Shown: piece by piece, positions 44,761 to 57,323 of the stretch
How positions within the stretch are numbered: the stretch's first letter is position 1
How the letters are laid out: every line of letters starts with the position of its first letter
Assembly: GCA_029582165.1 (NCBI GenBank)
Contig: CM055887.1
Coordinates: forward strand, 12,513,190 to 12,577,189
Source of the DNA: Portulaca oleracea
Taxonomy: Eukaryota; Streptophyta; Magnoliopsida; Caryophyllales; Portulacaceae
Direction of reading: 5' to 3'
DNA length: 64,000 nucleotides
Translations under genes and position numbers: made by a program
Notes under the pieces: generated by a model
Databases searched by the model: none
What the model saw: only the letters and a program-made list of their open reading frames with translations
What the model was told of the DNA's origin: nothing

Positions 44761-45993
44761 CTAGTATTGCTGACGAGGTGGCCTGTCACGATTGGCTTGG
44801 TTGTCATTTGAGCCATCCCCATTCAGGTGTTGTTGCCTTGGGTTCCTGTTGTAACCTCCTCGATTCTGGTAGGTTGAGGGTGGGACTCCTTGATTGTTGG
44901 TTCTTCCCTGGTTGGATCCTTCTGGTGCTGGAAGAGAGCAATCTCTTACCATATGATGTGGGCTGCCACACTGGTAGCAACTTGCCCTCAGGTTAGTCCT
45001 GCATTCCCTAGCGATATGGCCCGGTCTGCCACAAGCTCTACAAAACAACCCAGGTGGTGGTGCTTGGTTACCCTGCCAGTTGTTGTGATGGCTTCTCTTG
45101 TCGGGGTATATTGGAGTTTGATCAGAGTGGGAAGGTTCCTTTCTCTTGTTGCCTTGCTTGTTCATATATGCCTCCCGGGCTATAGCCACTCTCTCAATGT
45201 TGATAGCCACGTCCAGCATCTCCTGATACGATGTGAATGTGCGTGCTGACAAACGATCTTGAATGTCAAAACTCAATCCACTCTCGAAACGGTTCATCTT
45301 CAAAACTTCATTAGCCACATATGCCGAAGCGAAACGGGACAATTCCGAGAACTTGGTAGCGTATTCCTGCACACTGGTCTTTCCTTGTTCCAATTCTAGA
45401 AACTCTTTCTCCTTAGCCTTTTGGAGCGACATAGGGTAAAAACGATTTTTCAGCATCTCCTTGAACCGGTTCCAGTTGAACCCAGGTTCATTCTGTCGTT
45501 CCTTCACACTCATCCACCATAAGTCAGCCTCTCCTTTCAGGTGGTAGGTCGCAAATCCAACTTTCCGCTCCTCAGGGCAGGGAAGAGCGTCGAATTTCTT
45601 TTCGATGTCACGTATCCACTCTTCAAACACCTTGGGGTCAGCTTCCCCGGAGTAGGTGGAAGGGTTGAGGCTGTTAAACTCATTGAATAAAGAGGCATTG
45701 TTGCCCCTCCTCGTGTCGCCTATTTGCTCCGACATTCGTTGAAGATGCTCGGTCTGCCGAGTCATCATCTCCATCATCATAAGTTGTGCCATCTCGGGGA
45801 CTATTGGAGGGGTGTCCTCTCCATTCGTGGAGGATTGAGCAGCTTGAGCTGCGCGTGCAGCTGCGGTCTCTTTGAGTTCTGCAAACCGTTGTCTCAACTC
45901 ATCACTAGTTGGGATAGGCCTACCTTCAGCCCCATTAGATCTAGTCTCGTCGTCATGAGTCATCCTGGAGTCAAAAGAATTTGCCTTATCCAA
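44761..45993 (-). CDS. gag: Gag polyprotein of the TR-GAG unit, copy A (410 aa)
   Basis: Structural protein that would form cytoplasmic virus-like particles and package element RNA. The N-terminus is Gln/Ala-rich (ELRQRFAELKETAAARAAQ, coiled-coil-like). The retrotransposon gag domain runs from about residue 135 to 280, with FATYHLKGEADLWWMS, FKEMLKNRFYPMSLQKAKEK, FLELEQG and VQEYATKFSELSRFA. Two CCHC zinc knuckles (C-x2-C-x4-H-x4-C) are at residues 318-331 and 339-352. The tail is Asn/Gln/Arg-rich. Family Gags have one or two knuckles, so this one looks complete. A TAG stop follows. Beyond it the same frame reads APRNQGGRVYVM and DDVTGT, the usual lead into protease, before ending. No pol follows. 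Confidence 0.93.
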   Translation of the reverse strand: MDKANSFDSRMTHDDETRSNGAEGRPIPTSDELRQRFAELKETAAARAAQAAQSSTNGEDTPPIVPEMAQLMMMEMMTRQTEHLQRMSEQIGDTRRGNNASLFNEFNSLNPSTYSGEADPKVFEEWIRDIEKKFDALPCPEERKVGFATYHLKGEADLWWMSVKERQNEPGFNWNRFKEMLKNRFYPMSLQKAKEKEFLELEQGKTSVQEYATKFSELSRFASAYVANEVLKMNRFESGLSFDIQDRLSARTFTSYQEMLDVAINIERVAIAREAYMNKQGNKRKEPSHSDQTPIYPDKRSHHNNWQGNQAPPPGLFCRACGRPGHIARECRTNLRASCYQCGSPHHMVRDCSLPAPEGSNQGRTNNQGVPPSTYQNRGGYNRNPRQQHLNGDGSNDNQANRDRPPRQQY

Positions 45994-46206
45994 TTCTTAC
46001 CAATGAGTTTCTCCCCTAGTAATTCGAACATAACAAAACATTCACAAGGTTACTTGATAACAACAGATTAAGTCAGCACATAAACTCATAAACAATTAAA
46101 GAGCAAAATATATCCCAGCCCCATCCTACACTCACACTCCGAACGTAGCATCCTAAGCTCTAACTAAAACCTAATAGACACTTAGGAGCTACCAGGTCGT
46201 AACCCA

Positions 46207-46220
46207 GAGCTCTGATACCA
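46207..46220 (-). other. Primer-binding site of the unit, initiator-Met tRNA type
   Basis: The minus strand reads TGGTATCAGAGCTC three bases after the LTR end (GGCGTTACA). The first 12 bases match the 3' end complement of plant initiator-Met tRNA used by many LTR elements. The same site at 58,765-58,778 is identical. At 40,816-40,828 and 51,571-51,583 it has lost one base (CTG to CG). Confidence 0.8.
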
Positions 46221-46223
46221 TTC

Positions 46224-49200
46224 TGTAACGCCCCGAAATTTCAGATCTAAACTTAACGGTCAAAATCAAACGTTGACTAAAATTAACAGCGGAAGACTCA
46301 TTTTTTTTTTTTAAAACTTGGGCGTTACTGCCGTACCTCCGAAGAGATACAAGGCAAGAAAGGGAAACTAACAACAAGCGATAACTATCTACTTTAATTT
46401 AACAACGAAAAGAACTTCGAATTCTAGAACAACCAAAACTCAACATTAACTAAACTTCAAGTCTAAACATAAACTAAACATTATTATCAATACAGCTAAC
46501 TCCAACGTCCTTACTCTAGTGCCCTTCCCCTTCACATAACTGATCTTCACCTGAAAACAAAACATTCACAACACGAGGGGGGAAACCTCAATAATGTCTA
46601 CCCCTAACTGTCAAACAGTTCAAAGTTCATTTCAAACCATTTTAGGGGAGGGGAACAAGTCAAACCTTTTTACAACTCATTTGTAACCCAACCCAGAAAT
46701 ATCCAGAGATCAGAAATAACCAGAGTTTCAGAAATAACAAAACTTATAAACCCACTATATCAACTTCCAACTCAGAAAAACACAACGTTCCATAAAACCT
46801 TAACTGTCACTTTCAAACTCAGAATCAGACATCAGAAATCTCAGAAACCAGAAATCAGAAATCAGAAACAGAGTAAACTTTTCCTCAGAAAACAGATCAG
46901 AATTTTATTATGCGGGCGGGATTTGCTTATACCGAATATCGTAACTCGATCGAATGAGCAGGATCTCGATCCTCGAATCGAATGGATGGCGGTCCGAAGC
47001 GAATCGGATGTGTGCAAAATCTCGTAAATAATATCGACTCCCGATCTCTTGATAACTCCTCTGCGAGCAGATCACGGTCTAAGGGTCGTTACATGACCGC
47101 TTATGGTTTCACTTTGATTATTAGTATCTTATTAATTATCAGGCATCAGACTTCAAATAAAACCCAACCCAGTTTACAAAACCGTCAGAATAAAACTCAG
47201 AGTTTAAAAGACTGCCACGTTTTACTCAACTCAGAAAAACAACTCACAGACATCCAAATCAGACAGCCTAACTTTACAGAAAGTCCCCGTGCGGGATGCA
47301 AGCTTCACAAACAAATTAAAATCACAAAACAGATAAAAGGGCATCCCAAAGGGGATTGGGACATAGACATTACCTGAACAACTTCTCTTTTCTGCAATCA
47401 CTTACACACAGGAGCTACTACTTCGTCGTCTCGCTCGGACCTAGGATTCGAACATATTTCTAAAATCAAAACTCGCTCATCACGATAGCTAATTCGCGTA
47501 CATCCTACCCTTTCCCACTTAACAAATTCTTACTAATCACATACCATGTATATCTAATTACAAAATCAAGATCGCGAAGCATATATCACATCTTTCAAAC
47601 TATGTACTATACATGACCTTTAGGACAAGAAACATATAAGAAATTTTCACACATAAATTATATCAACAATATTTCTCATTACTCAAGTAATAGCTAGAAT
47701 CTAACTTGTGACTTGCATTGCACTATTCACATAAATTACCAAATTGTCATTATTCATGCAATAACAACACTAGGCCACTATAGCATGCTTTACTAATTAG
47801 AAATCACTCTTTTTAAGGTTCTTAACATATTCCTAGGTCTCCCATGTCAACATGAAACAACCCTAAAAATATTTACATCCTACCAAAGACATGCAATACC
47901 AAGATACACACAAACACATAAGGTCTCCACAATATCATGGACATGGTAATAATAATAATAGGTACTCAAAAAAATAGCAATACAAGTCTTAGCAAAGAAG
48001 TACTATGAAAGTAGCCACATGAAAACTTATTAATAATACAATAACTTAATAATAACTTGGAAACTTAATAATAATAATATGAAACTTACGAAACTTAATA
48101 ATAACTTATAATATGAATTTAGTATTATAATGAACAACTTAGTAACCATGTGCAACATAATAACATCTCGAAACTCAATACTTAATATTATTAATAATAT
48201 GAACACTTTGTGATAACTTGAAAATTTAGTAATAATAATAGTAATACGAAAAACTACTAGTAACACAAAACTTAATATTATTACTATAAAAACTTGATAA
48301 TAATATGAACAACTTAGTAACCTTAGTAATAGGGACTTAATAATTTTAATAGCAAAAGAGTACTTATTAATAATATGAACTTCAAAATAATGATATGAAC
48401 TTAATAATACAATGGAAACTTGATAATATCATGAAACTTAGCAACATGAAATATTTATTAAAAACATGAAACTTTGTAATATTTAATATGAAAACATAAT
48501 CATATGATATTTTACCAAAACCTTCCACATAAAATTTTCACAACTCAATTTCTAATCAGCCCTAATCATGCATTAAACAAAGCGGCACTAATCAAAAGGA
48601 TTCCTCTTTGTTCTAAAACGTTCCCATCATCATATGAACATCACTCAAATATACATATATATAGATGAAATCCCCAAACAGATAAGAACAACAACGAGGA
48701 CAGTTTTAGAGTATATCTTGAACAAGAGGAAGGGCAAAAGCGTTGGGTGTAGTGGTGGTGGTGGTGGCGGTCGGAATCGGGAGCGGTGGCACAGGTCTCC
48801 AAATCGGGTGGTCGAGTGCAAGCAATGACTCCTCGAAACAAAAGCAGTCGACTTTGCCCTCAAGCTGGGTCGCTCGGTATGCGTCGGAGATGGGAAAAGG
48901 TCGCGAATCGGGAAAGTCTCGGAGGCGGGACGGTCGCCGGGTGAGGCGTCGTGGGTCGTCGGCGGTGACGGGGCGGCGATGAAACAAACCAGTGTAAACA
49001 AGGTGGAACGGAGACTCGATGATTAAATCGGGATCGGGGACGGTCTTAGGTCGGTCGTCAGGGCTTGGGGGTGTTATCGGAGCTGAGGATGGCCGTCGGT
49101 GCTGCAGTGGTGGCGAGGGGTGGCGTCGAGTGTTCTGGGCTACCAAAAACAAGGGGTTCGGGGTGGGTTTTGGGGGTCGGTTGGTGGTGTTATGCGGTGA

Positions 49201-49343
49201 AACGGGGCGACGGTGGTGGGGTGGTGGTCGGAAATGGTAAGAGTGGTGGACGGTGATGAATAGAGGGAGGAAGGAGGTGGTTGCGTGGGTGGTGGTCGGA
49301 TGTCCGGTGCAAGGCAGTAGCAACACAAAACTTATAATATTAA

Positions 49344-49387
<44 letters not shown>

Positions 49388-49948
49388 AGGGGGCACGTGT
49401 CCTGCATGGATTGGGATATGGGAATGTTTGCATTGGTAGTGGTAGGAACCAAATTAGAGCAAAGACCGTTAAAACAACTTGGGGAAGGGTTTTTGGATAA
49501 ATTAGGAGAAAATAGGAAGAAATGGGTGAGGAGGTGAGGTCATCAAGATGATGTCATCACAAAATTTCTACCAAAAATTCCCCTAATGTTAATACTATAT
49601 TCCCCAACAATTTTTACCCGTAAACATAATCAAAGCCAGATCAAATTTCAACAACTAATCCAAATAAAATTCTACCCAAAGCCCGAAAAATTTCTAATTG
49701 ATATTTTTAGAACACTAAAAATTCCAAGAAACTCACTCGCGGTCCTAAAAGCTCCGTGTGAAAACAGATAAATAAATAACATAATAAAACACTCGTTATG
49801 TATTTTAACGGTAAACGTGATTGAATTTTACAGGGTTTTACAACATTACCCCCTTAAAAGAAGTTTCGTCCTCGAAACTTAAACTCTTACTTAACGATTC
49901 TTCAAACGGAACTCACGGTTACCTTAACCAAAAACTTGGGATTTTACA
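46224..49948 (-). repeat. LTR3 of the array (full length)
   Basis: Starts TGTAACGCCCC and ends GGGATTTTACA, as plus-strand text. The part from 48,690 to 49,030 differs from LTR2 and LTR4 by many small losses near CTG/CAG, breaking the long frame. The GA run is at 49,348-49,383. The segment from 49,140 onward is the left edge of the 7.2-kb duplication. Confidence 0.92.
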
Positions 49949-50128
49949 TCATTACCTTCTTCAAAAGAGTTTCGTCCTCGAAACTCAACATGCCTCAAGC
50001 ATAGGATCACAACTTAATCATACTGTAACTTATGAGGGAAAGAGATGAGTACCAGTCACATCGTCATCCACATTTTCTGCTTCTTTGCCTCGCATTACAT
50101 ACACTCGGCCTCCCTGGTTGCGAGGGGC

Positions 50129-51361
50129 CTAGTATTGCTGACGAGGTGGCCTGTCACGATTGGCTTGGTTGTCATTTGAGCCATCCCCATTCAGGTGTTG
50201 TTGCCTTGGGTTCCTGTTGTAACCTCCTCGATTCTGGTAGGTTGAGGGTGGGACTCCTTGATTGTTGGTTCTTCCCTGGTTGGATCCTTCTGGTGCTGGA
50301 AGAGAGCAATCTCTTACCATATGATGTGGGCTGCCACACTGGTAGCAACTTGCCCTCAGGTTAGTCCTGCATTCCCTAGCGATATGGCCCGGTCTGCCAC
50401 AAGCTCTACAAAACAACCCAGGTGGTGGTGCTTGGTTACCCTGCCAGTTGTTGTGATGGCTTCTCTTGTCGGGGTATATTGGAGTTTGATCAGAGTGGGA
50501 AGGTTCCTTTCTCTTGTTGCCTTGCTTGTTCATATATGCCTCCCGGGCTATAGCCACTCTCTCAATGTTGATAGCCACGTCCAGCATCTCCTGATACGAT
50601 GTGAATGTGCGTGCTGACAAACGATCTTGAATGTCAAAACTCAATCCACTCTCGAAACGGTTCATCTTCAAAACTTCATTAGCCACATATGCCGAAGCGA
50701 AACGGGACAATTCCGAGAACTTGGTAGCGTATTCCTGCACACTGGTCTTTCCTTGTTCCAATTCTAGAAACTCTTTCTCCTTAGCCTTTTGGAGCGACAT
50801 AGGGTAAAAACGATTTTTCAGCATCTCCTTGAACCGGTTCCAGTTGAACCCAGGTTCATTCTGTCGTTCCTTCACACTCATCCACCATAAGTCAGCCTCT
50901 CCTTTCAGGTGGTAGGTCGCAAATCCAACTTTCCGCTCCTCAGGGCAGGGAAGAGCGTCGAATTTCTTTTCGATGTCACGTATCCACTCTTCAAACACCT
51001 TGGGGTCAGCTTCCCCGGAGTAGGTGGAAGGGTTGAGGCTGTTAAACTCATTGAATAAAGAGGCATTGTTGCCCCTCCTCGTGTCGCCTATTTGCTCCGA
51101 CATTCGTTGAAGATGCTCGGTCTGCCGAGTCATCATCTCCATCATCATAAGTTGTGCCATCTCGGGGACTATTGGAGGGGTGTCCTCTCCATTCGTGGCG
51201 GATTGAGCAGCTTGAGCTGCTCCTGCAGCTGCGGTCTCTTGGAGTTCTGCAAACCGTTGTCTCAGCTCATCACTAGTTGGGATAGGCCTACCTTGAGCCC
51301 CATTAGATCTAGTCTCGTCGTCATGAGTCATCCTGGAGTCAAAAGAATTTGCCTTATCCAA
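50129..51361 (-). CDS. gag: Gag polyprotein of the TR-GAG unit, copy B (410 aa)
   Basis: Same length and domain order as copy A: Gln/Ala-rich N-terminus, gag domain from about residue 135, CCHC knuckles at 318-331 and 339-352, and the conserved TAG end. Only a few residues differ (AEGRP to AQGRP, ELKET to ELQET, AAARAA to AAAGAA, SSTNG to SATNG). The near identity points to recent duplication or gene conversion and not to independent insertions. Enclosed by LTR3 and LTR4. No pol follows, so this copy also depends on other elements for reverse transcription and integration. Confidence 0.92.
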   Translation of the reverse strand: MDKANSFDSRMTHDDETRSNGAQGRPIPTSDELRQRFAELQETAAAGAAQAAQSATNGEDTPPIVPEMAQLMMMEMMTRQTEHLQRMSEQIGDTRRGNNASLFNEFNSLNPSTYSGEADPKVFEEWIRDIEKKFDALPCPEERKVGFATYHLKGEADLWWMSVKERQNEPGFNWNRFKEMLKNRFYPMSLQKAKEKEFLELEQGKTSVQEYATKFSELSRFASAYVANEVLKMNRFESGLSFDIQDRLSARTFTSYQEMLDVAINIERVAIAREAYMNKQGNKRKEPSHSDQTPIYPDKRSHHNNWQGNQAPPPGLFCRACGRPGHIARECRTNLRASCYQCGSPHHMVRDCSLPAPEGSNQGRTNNQGVPPSTYQNRGGYNRNPRQQHLNGDGSNDNQANRDRPPRQQY

Positions 51362-51584
51362 TTCTTACCAATGAGTTTCTCCCCTAGTAATTCGAACATA
51401 ACAAAACATTCACAAGGTTACTTGATAACAACAGATTAAGTCAGCACATAAACTCATAAACAATCAAAGAGCAAAATATATCCCAGCCCATCCTACACTC
51501 ACACCGAGCGTAGCATCCTAAGCTCTAACTAAAACCTAATAGACACTTAGGAGCTACTGTGTCGTAACCTGAGCTCGATACCAT

Positions 51585-54500
51585 TACATGCCCGAAATTT
51601 CAGATCTAAACTTAACGGTCAAAATCAAACGTTGACTAAAATTAACAGCGGAAGACTCATTTTTTTTTAAAACTTGGCGTTGCATCAAGAGATACAAGGC
51701 AAGAAAGGGAAACTAACAACAAGCGATAACTATCTACTTTAATTTAACAACGAAAAGAACTTCGAATTCTAGAACAACCAAAACTCAACATTAACTAAAC
51801 TTCAAGTCTAAACATAAACTAAACATTATTATCAATACGGCTAACTCCAACGTCCTCACTCTAGTGCCCTTCCCCTTCACATAACTGATCTTCACCTGAA
51901 AACAAAACATTCACAACACGAGGGGGGAAACCTCAATAATGTCTACCCCTAACTGTCAAACAGTTCAAAGTTCATTTCAAACCATTTTAGGGGAGGGGAA
52001 CAAGTCAAACCTTTTTACAACTCATTTGTAACCCAACCCAGAAATATCCAGAGATCAGAAATAACCAGAGTTTCAGAAATAACAAAACTTATAAACCCAC
52101 AATATCAACTTCCAACTCAGAAAAACACAACGTTCCATAAAACCTTAACTGACACTTTTAAACTCAGAATCAAACATCAGAAATCTTAGAAACCAGAAAT
52201 CAGAAATCAGAAACAGAGTAATCAGAAATCATAAACAGAGTAAACTTTTCCTCAGAAAACAGATCAGAATTTTATTATGCGGGCGGGATTTGCGTATCCC
52301 CAGAATATCAAAACTCAGAATCAGAACAGGATCTCAGATCCTAAGAATCATAATGGATGGCGGTCGAAGCGAGAATCGGATGTGTGCACAATCTCGAAAT
52401 AATATCGACTCCGATCTCTTGATAACTCCTGCGAGAGCAGATCCTGGTCTAAGGGTCGTTACCCGCAACCCGCTTATGGTTTCACTTTGATTATTAGTAT
52501 CTTATTAATTATCAGGCGTCAGACTTCAAATAAAACCCAACCCAGTTTACAAAACCGTCAGAATAAAACTCAGAGTTTAAAAGACTGCCACGTTTTACTC
52601 AACTCAGAAAAACAACTCACAGACATCCAAATCAGACAGCCTAACTTTACAGAAAGTCCCCGTGCGGGATGCAAGCTTCACAAACAAATTAAAATCACAA
52701 AACAGATAAAAGGGCATCCCAAAGGGGATTGGGACATAGACATTACCTGAACAACTTCTCTTTTCTGCAATCACTTACACACAGGAGCTACTACTTCGTC
52801 GTCTCGCTCGGACCTAGGATTCGAACATATTTCTAAAATCAAAACTCGCTCATCACGATAGCTAATTCGCGTACATCCTACCCTTTCCCACTTAACAAAT
52901 TCTTACTAATCACATACCATGTATATTTAATTACAAAATCAAGATCGCGAAGCATATATCACATCTTTCAAACTATGTACTATACATGACCTTTAGGACA
53001 AGAAACATATAAGAAATTTTCACACATGAATTATATCAACAATATTTCTCATTACTCAAGTAATAGCTAGAATCTAACTTGTGACTTGCATTGCACTATT
53101 CACATAAATTACCAAATTGTCATTATTCATGCAATAACAACACTAGGCCACTATAGCATGCTTTACTAATTAGAAATCACTCTTTTTAAGGTTCTTAACA
53201 TATTCCTAGGTCTCCCATGTCAACATGAAACAACCCTAAAAATATTTACATCCTACCAAAGACATGCAATACCAAGATACACACAAACATAATGTCTCCA
53301 CAATATCATGGACTTGGTAATAATAATAATAGGTACTCAAAAAAATAGCAATACAAGTCTTAGCAAAGAAGTACTATGAAAGTAGCCACATGAAAACTTA
53401 TTAATAATACAATAACTTAATAATAACTTGGAAACTTAATAATAATAATATGAAACTTACGAAACTTAATAATAACTTATAATATGAATTTAGTATTATA
53501 ATGAACAACTTAGTAACCATGTGGAACATAATAACATCTCGAAACTCAATACTTAATATTATTAATAATATGAACACTTTGTGATAACTTGAAAATTTAG
53601 TAATAATAATAGTAATACGAAAAACTACTAGTAACACAAAACTTAATATTATTACTATAAAAACTTGATAATAATATGAACAACTTAGTAACCTTAGTAA
53701 TAGGGACTTAATAATTTTAATAGCAAAAGAGTACTTATTAATAATATGAACTTCAAAATAATGATATGAACTTAATAATACAATGGAAACTTGATAATAT
53801 CATGAAACTTAGCAACATGAAATATTTATTAAAAACATGAAACTTTGTAATATTTAATATGAAAACATAATCATATGATATTTTACCAAAACCTTCCACA
53901 TAAAATTTTCACAACTCAATTTCTAATCAGCCCTAATCATGCATTAAACAAAGCGGCACTAATCAAAAAGGATTCCTACTGTTCTAAAACGTTCCCATCA
54001 TCATATGAACATCACTCAAATATACATATATATAGATGAAATCCCCAAACAGATAAGAACAACAACAGGGAGAGGTTTTAGAGTATATACTGAACAAGAG
54101 GAAGGGCAAAACGTTGGGTGTAGCTGGTGGTGACTGGTGGCGGTCGGAAACTGGGAGGCGGTGGCAGCAGGTCTCCGGCGTCGGGTGGTCGAGTGCACAG
54201 CAGCAGCAGCTCCTCGAAACAAAAACCGAGGTCGACTTTGCCCTCGCTGGAACTGGGGTCGCTCGGACTGTCTCGTCGGAGATGGGGAAAAGGTCGCCGG
54301 AACTGGGGAAAGTCGCCGGAACTGGGACGGTCGCCGGGTGAGGAGCGTCGTGGGTCGTCGGCGGTGACGGGACGGCAGTAGAGCAAACCCGAGTGTAAAC
54401 AAGGTGGAACGGAGACTCGATGATTCGTCGGGATCGGGGACGGTCTTAGGTCGGTCGTCAGGGCTTGGGGGTGTTGTCGGAGCTGAGGATGGCCGTCGGT

Positions 54501-55330
54501 GCTGCAGTGGTGGCGAGGGGTGGCGTCGAGTGTTCTGGGCTACCAAAAACAAGGGGTTCGGGGTGGGTTTTGGGGGTCGGTTGGTGGTGTTATGCGGTGA
54601 AACGGGGCGACGGTGGTGGGGTTGTGGTCGGAAATGGTAAGAGTGGTGGACGGTGATGAATAGAGGGAGGAAGGAGGTGGTTGCGTGGGTGGTGGTCGGA
54701 TGTCCGGTGCAAGGCAGCAGCAACACAAAACTTATAATATTAAGGGAAAGAGAGAGAGAGAGAGAGAGAAGGGGGCACGTGTCCTGCATGGATTGGGATA
54801 TGGGAATGTTTGCATTGGTAGTGGTAGGAACCAAATTAGAGCAAAGACCGTTAAAACAACTTGGGGAAGGGTTTTTGGATAAATTAGGAGAAAATAGGAA
54901 GAAATGGGTGAGGAGGTGAGGTCATCAAGATGATGTCATCACAAAATTTCTACCAAAAATACCCCTAATGTTAATACTATATTCCCCAACAATTTTTACC
55001 CGTAAACATAATCAAAGCCAGATCAAATTTCAACAACTAATCCAAATAAAATTCTACCCAAAGCCCGAAAAATTTCTAATTGATATTTTTAGAACACTAA
55101 AAATTCCAAGAAACTCACTCGCGGTCCTAAAAGCTCCGTGTGAAAACAGATAAATAAATAACATAATAAAACACTCGTTAGGAATTTTAACGGTAAACGC
55201 GATTGAATTTTTTAGGGTTTTACATCATTACCCCCTTAAAAGAAGTTTCGTCCTCGAAACTTAAACTCTTACTTAGCGATTCTTCAAACGGAACTCACGG
55301 TTACCTTAACCAAAAACTCGGGATTTTACA
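51585..55330 (-). repeat. LTR4 of the array (full length), with outer end joined to flank
   Basis: The left terminus is altered (ATGCCCGAAATTTC). The right end GGGATTTTACA meets the unique flank GGTTACGTATAAG at 55,331. This shows that the integrated LTR includes the extra 106 bp. It contains the 272-codon frame 54,016-54,834 and a short GA run (54,748-54,769). Confidence 0.9.
54016..54834 (-). CDS. Proline/serine-rich reading frame inside LTR4 (hypothetical)
   Basis: A 272-codon copy of the frame in LTR2, with the same start (MVPTTTNANIPISQS) and hydrophobic end. It is shorter only because the SL-encoding microsatellite is shorter. Same caveats as for LTR2. Confidence 0.25.
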   Translation of the reverse strand: MVPTTTNANIPISQSMQDTCPLLSLSLSLSLNIISFVLLLPCTGHPTTTHATTSFLPLFITVHHSYHFRPQPHHRRPVSPHNTTNRPPKPTPNPLFLVAQNTRRHPSPPLQHRRPSSAPTTPPSPDDRPKTVPDPDESSSLRSTLFTLGFALLPSRHRRRPTTLLTRRPSQFRRLSPVPATFSPSPTRQSERPQFQRGQSRPRFLFRGAAAAVHSTTRRRRPAATASQFPTATSHHQLHPTFCPSSCSVYTLKPLPVVVLICLGISSIYMYI

Positions 55331-56339
55331 GGTTACGTATAAGTGTTACAAGAACTAAGAGCAATCCATTTAGAATAAAGAGAGGGTCTGGCCATGCGAT
55401 CCCCTAACCAGCGGTTTCTTGAAGAAATACGGAAAATAAGCCCAATGAAGGACGAACAACACAAGTTGACCCACTGATAAGCTAACTAACTGGTTAGAGT
55501 ATGTTCGATGTTATTCAAATTCTATTTTCGTGCTAAGTTTGTCAACAACTAAAAGGGCATTTGGACCATTTGAATTTGTAGAAAAATAATATTATTTCCC
55601 TTTATGAATAAGAAAATTTTGTTACCTACTACGAATTGCAAAATTATTTCTTTAGCAGTAAAACAAAAAATTCTCCATAAATTGAGCAAACAAGCATTTT
55701 ACTTGTTAATCAAACCTAAAGTTCAACATCAAAATAAAAAAAAGGCTTGTAGATTCAATCCTCTTCATCTTCTTAGGTAGCTCAAACTTCTCAACCTTCT
55801 TACCAGCACTAGGACCAGCGCCAGCTTCTCTATGGCAATGTCGCTTCATGGAATTCTTTTTAGAATCTAGATGTTCTTTCCCCTTTCCTTTGATTGTGGT
55901 AGCCCTCTTCATAATAGTATCAGTTCTAGGCTCTTATATTACTACTCTAGTCTGCCTAGGCTCCCAGACTGTCCTTTATATCCAACTTTGGGCCCAACGC
56001 TTTAACCTACCTTTTACATTTGATTTAAGGCCCCACCTTTGTAGCACATTAATCTACGGGCTAAATGTACTCTTCACATCAGACTTAGACTGGACAACCT
56101 CATCCTTCTTCTTACTTCCTTCTCTTCAGGCTTCACTAAAGGCGACCAGCCAAGACCGATACTTAGGTATTGCATTTATTACAACAGCCTCCTTAGAAGG
56201 TTCAGAAAGCCAAGCCTTTTCTCCCAATAGCTCCTCCATGATCAATGAGTGGTTTCTTCAAAGGTATTACATCTGGCGCCATATAAGAGATCGAAAGTAT
56301 GCACTGCTAGTTTCCCATCTGACGCATGACTCGCTCGGG
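55331..56339 (-). pseudogene. Flank segment X, copy 1: antisense plant-mobile-domain-like relic
   Basis: Not part of the TR-GAG element. Minus-strand frames include PERVMRQMG (56,339-56,310), resembling the RVMRQFG motif of plant mobile domain proteins. After stops comes a Lys/Arg-rich stretch (KGKGKEHLDSKKNSMKR) at 55,706-55,912. The plus-strand frame at 55,848-56,456 runs into LTR5 and is probably a shadow. Tat-lineage gypsy elements often carry an extra antisense ORF between integrase and 3' LTR. Since the array sits just after such an integrase, X is inferred to be that region. It is cut at 56,339 by the duplication join. Confidence 0.45.
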
Positions 56340-56543
56340 CTACCAAAAACAAGGAGTTCGGGGTGGGTTTTGGGGGTCGGTTGGTGGTGTTATGCGGTGA
56401 AACGGGGCGACGGTGGTGGGGTGGTGGTCGGAAATGGTAAGAGTGGTGGACGGTGATGAATAGAGGGAGGAAGGAGGTGGTTGCGTGGGTGGTGGTCGGA
56501 TGTCCGGTGCAAGGCAGCAACAACACAAAACTTGTAATATTAA

Positions 56544-56582
<39 letters not shown>

Positions 56583-57143
56583 GGGCACGTGTCCTGCATG
56601 GATTGGGATATGGGAATGTTTGCATTGGTAGTGGTAGGAACCAAATTAGAGCAAAGACCGTTAAAACAACAACTTGGGGAAGGGTTTTTGGATAAATTAG
56701 GAGAAAATAGGAAGAAATGGGTGAGGAGGTGAGGTCATCAAGATGATGTCATCACAAAATTTCTACCAAAAATACCCCTAATGTTAATACTATATTCCCC
56801 AAAAATTTTTACCCGTAAACATAATCAAAGCCAGATCAAATTTCAACAACTAATCCAAATAAAATTCTACCCAAAGCCCGAAAAATTTCTAATTGATATT
56901 TTTAGAACACTAAAAATTCCAAGAAACTCACTCGCGGTCCTAAAAGCTCCGTGTGAAAACAGATAAATAAATAACATAATAAAACACTCGTTAGGAATTT
57001 TAACGGTAAACGCGATTGAATTTTTCATGGTTTTACATCATTACCCCCTTAAAAGAAGTTTCATCCTCGAAACTTAAACTCTTACTTAGCTATTCTTCAA
57101 ACAGAACTCACGGTTACCTTAACCAAAAACTTTGGATTTTACA
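56340..57143 (-). repeat. LTR5 of the array (only the terminal 0.8 kb)
   Basis: Begins inside the LTR at CTACCAAAAACAAGG (equivalent to 49,140 and 54,540) and ends TTTGGATTTTACA. It is truncated by the 7.2-kb duplication breakpoint, not by a window edge. The GA run is at 56,548-56,579. Confidence 0.88.
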
Positions 57144-57323
57144 TCATTACCTTCTTCAAAAGAGTTTCGTCCTAGAAACTCAACATGCCTCAAGCATAGG
57201 ATCATAACTTAATCATACTGTAACTTATGAGGGAAAGAGATGAGTACCAGTCACATCGTCATCCACATTTTCTGCTTCTTTGCCTCGCATTACATACACT
57301 CGGCCTCCCTGGTTGCGAGGTGC

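Larger units (their letters stand above)
49140..56339. repeat. 7.2-kb tandem duplication, left copy
   Basis: Contains the right part of LTR3, gag copy B, LTR4 and 1,009 bp of flank. The same order follows at 56,340-63,540 with offsets of 7,195-7,214 bp throughout (for example gag end 50,129 to 57,324, and flank start 55,331 to 62,533). Confidence 0.88.

Noticed and set aside
44664..45249. Plus-strand frames of 110 and 119 codons in each unit
   Set aside because: Antisense shadows of gag zinc knuckles and gag domain.
45724..46071. 115-codon plus-strand frame repeated at 40,336, 51,092 and 58,282
   Set aside because: Lies antisense to the Gag N-terminus in every copy; conservation follows from gag. 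No domain.
46982..47377. 131-codon plus-strand frame and its 87-codon versions (52,487; 59,699)
   Set aside because: LTR sequence antisense to the element; length varies with the CAG/CG differences.
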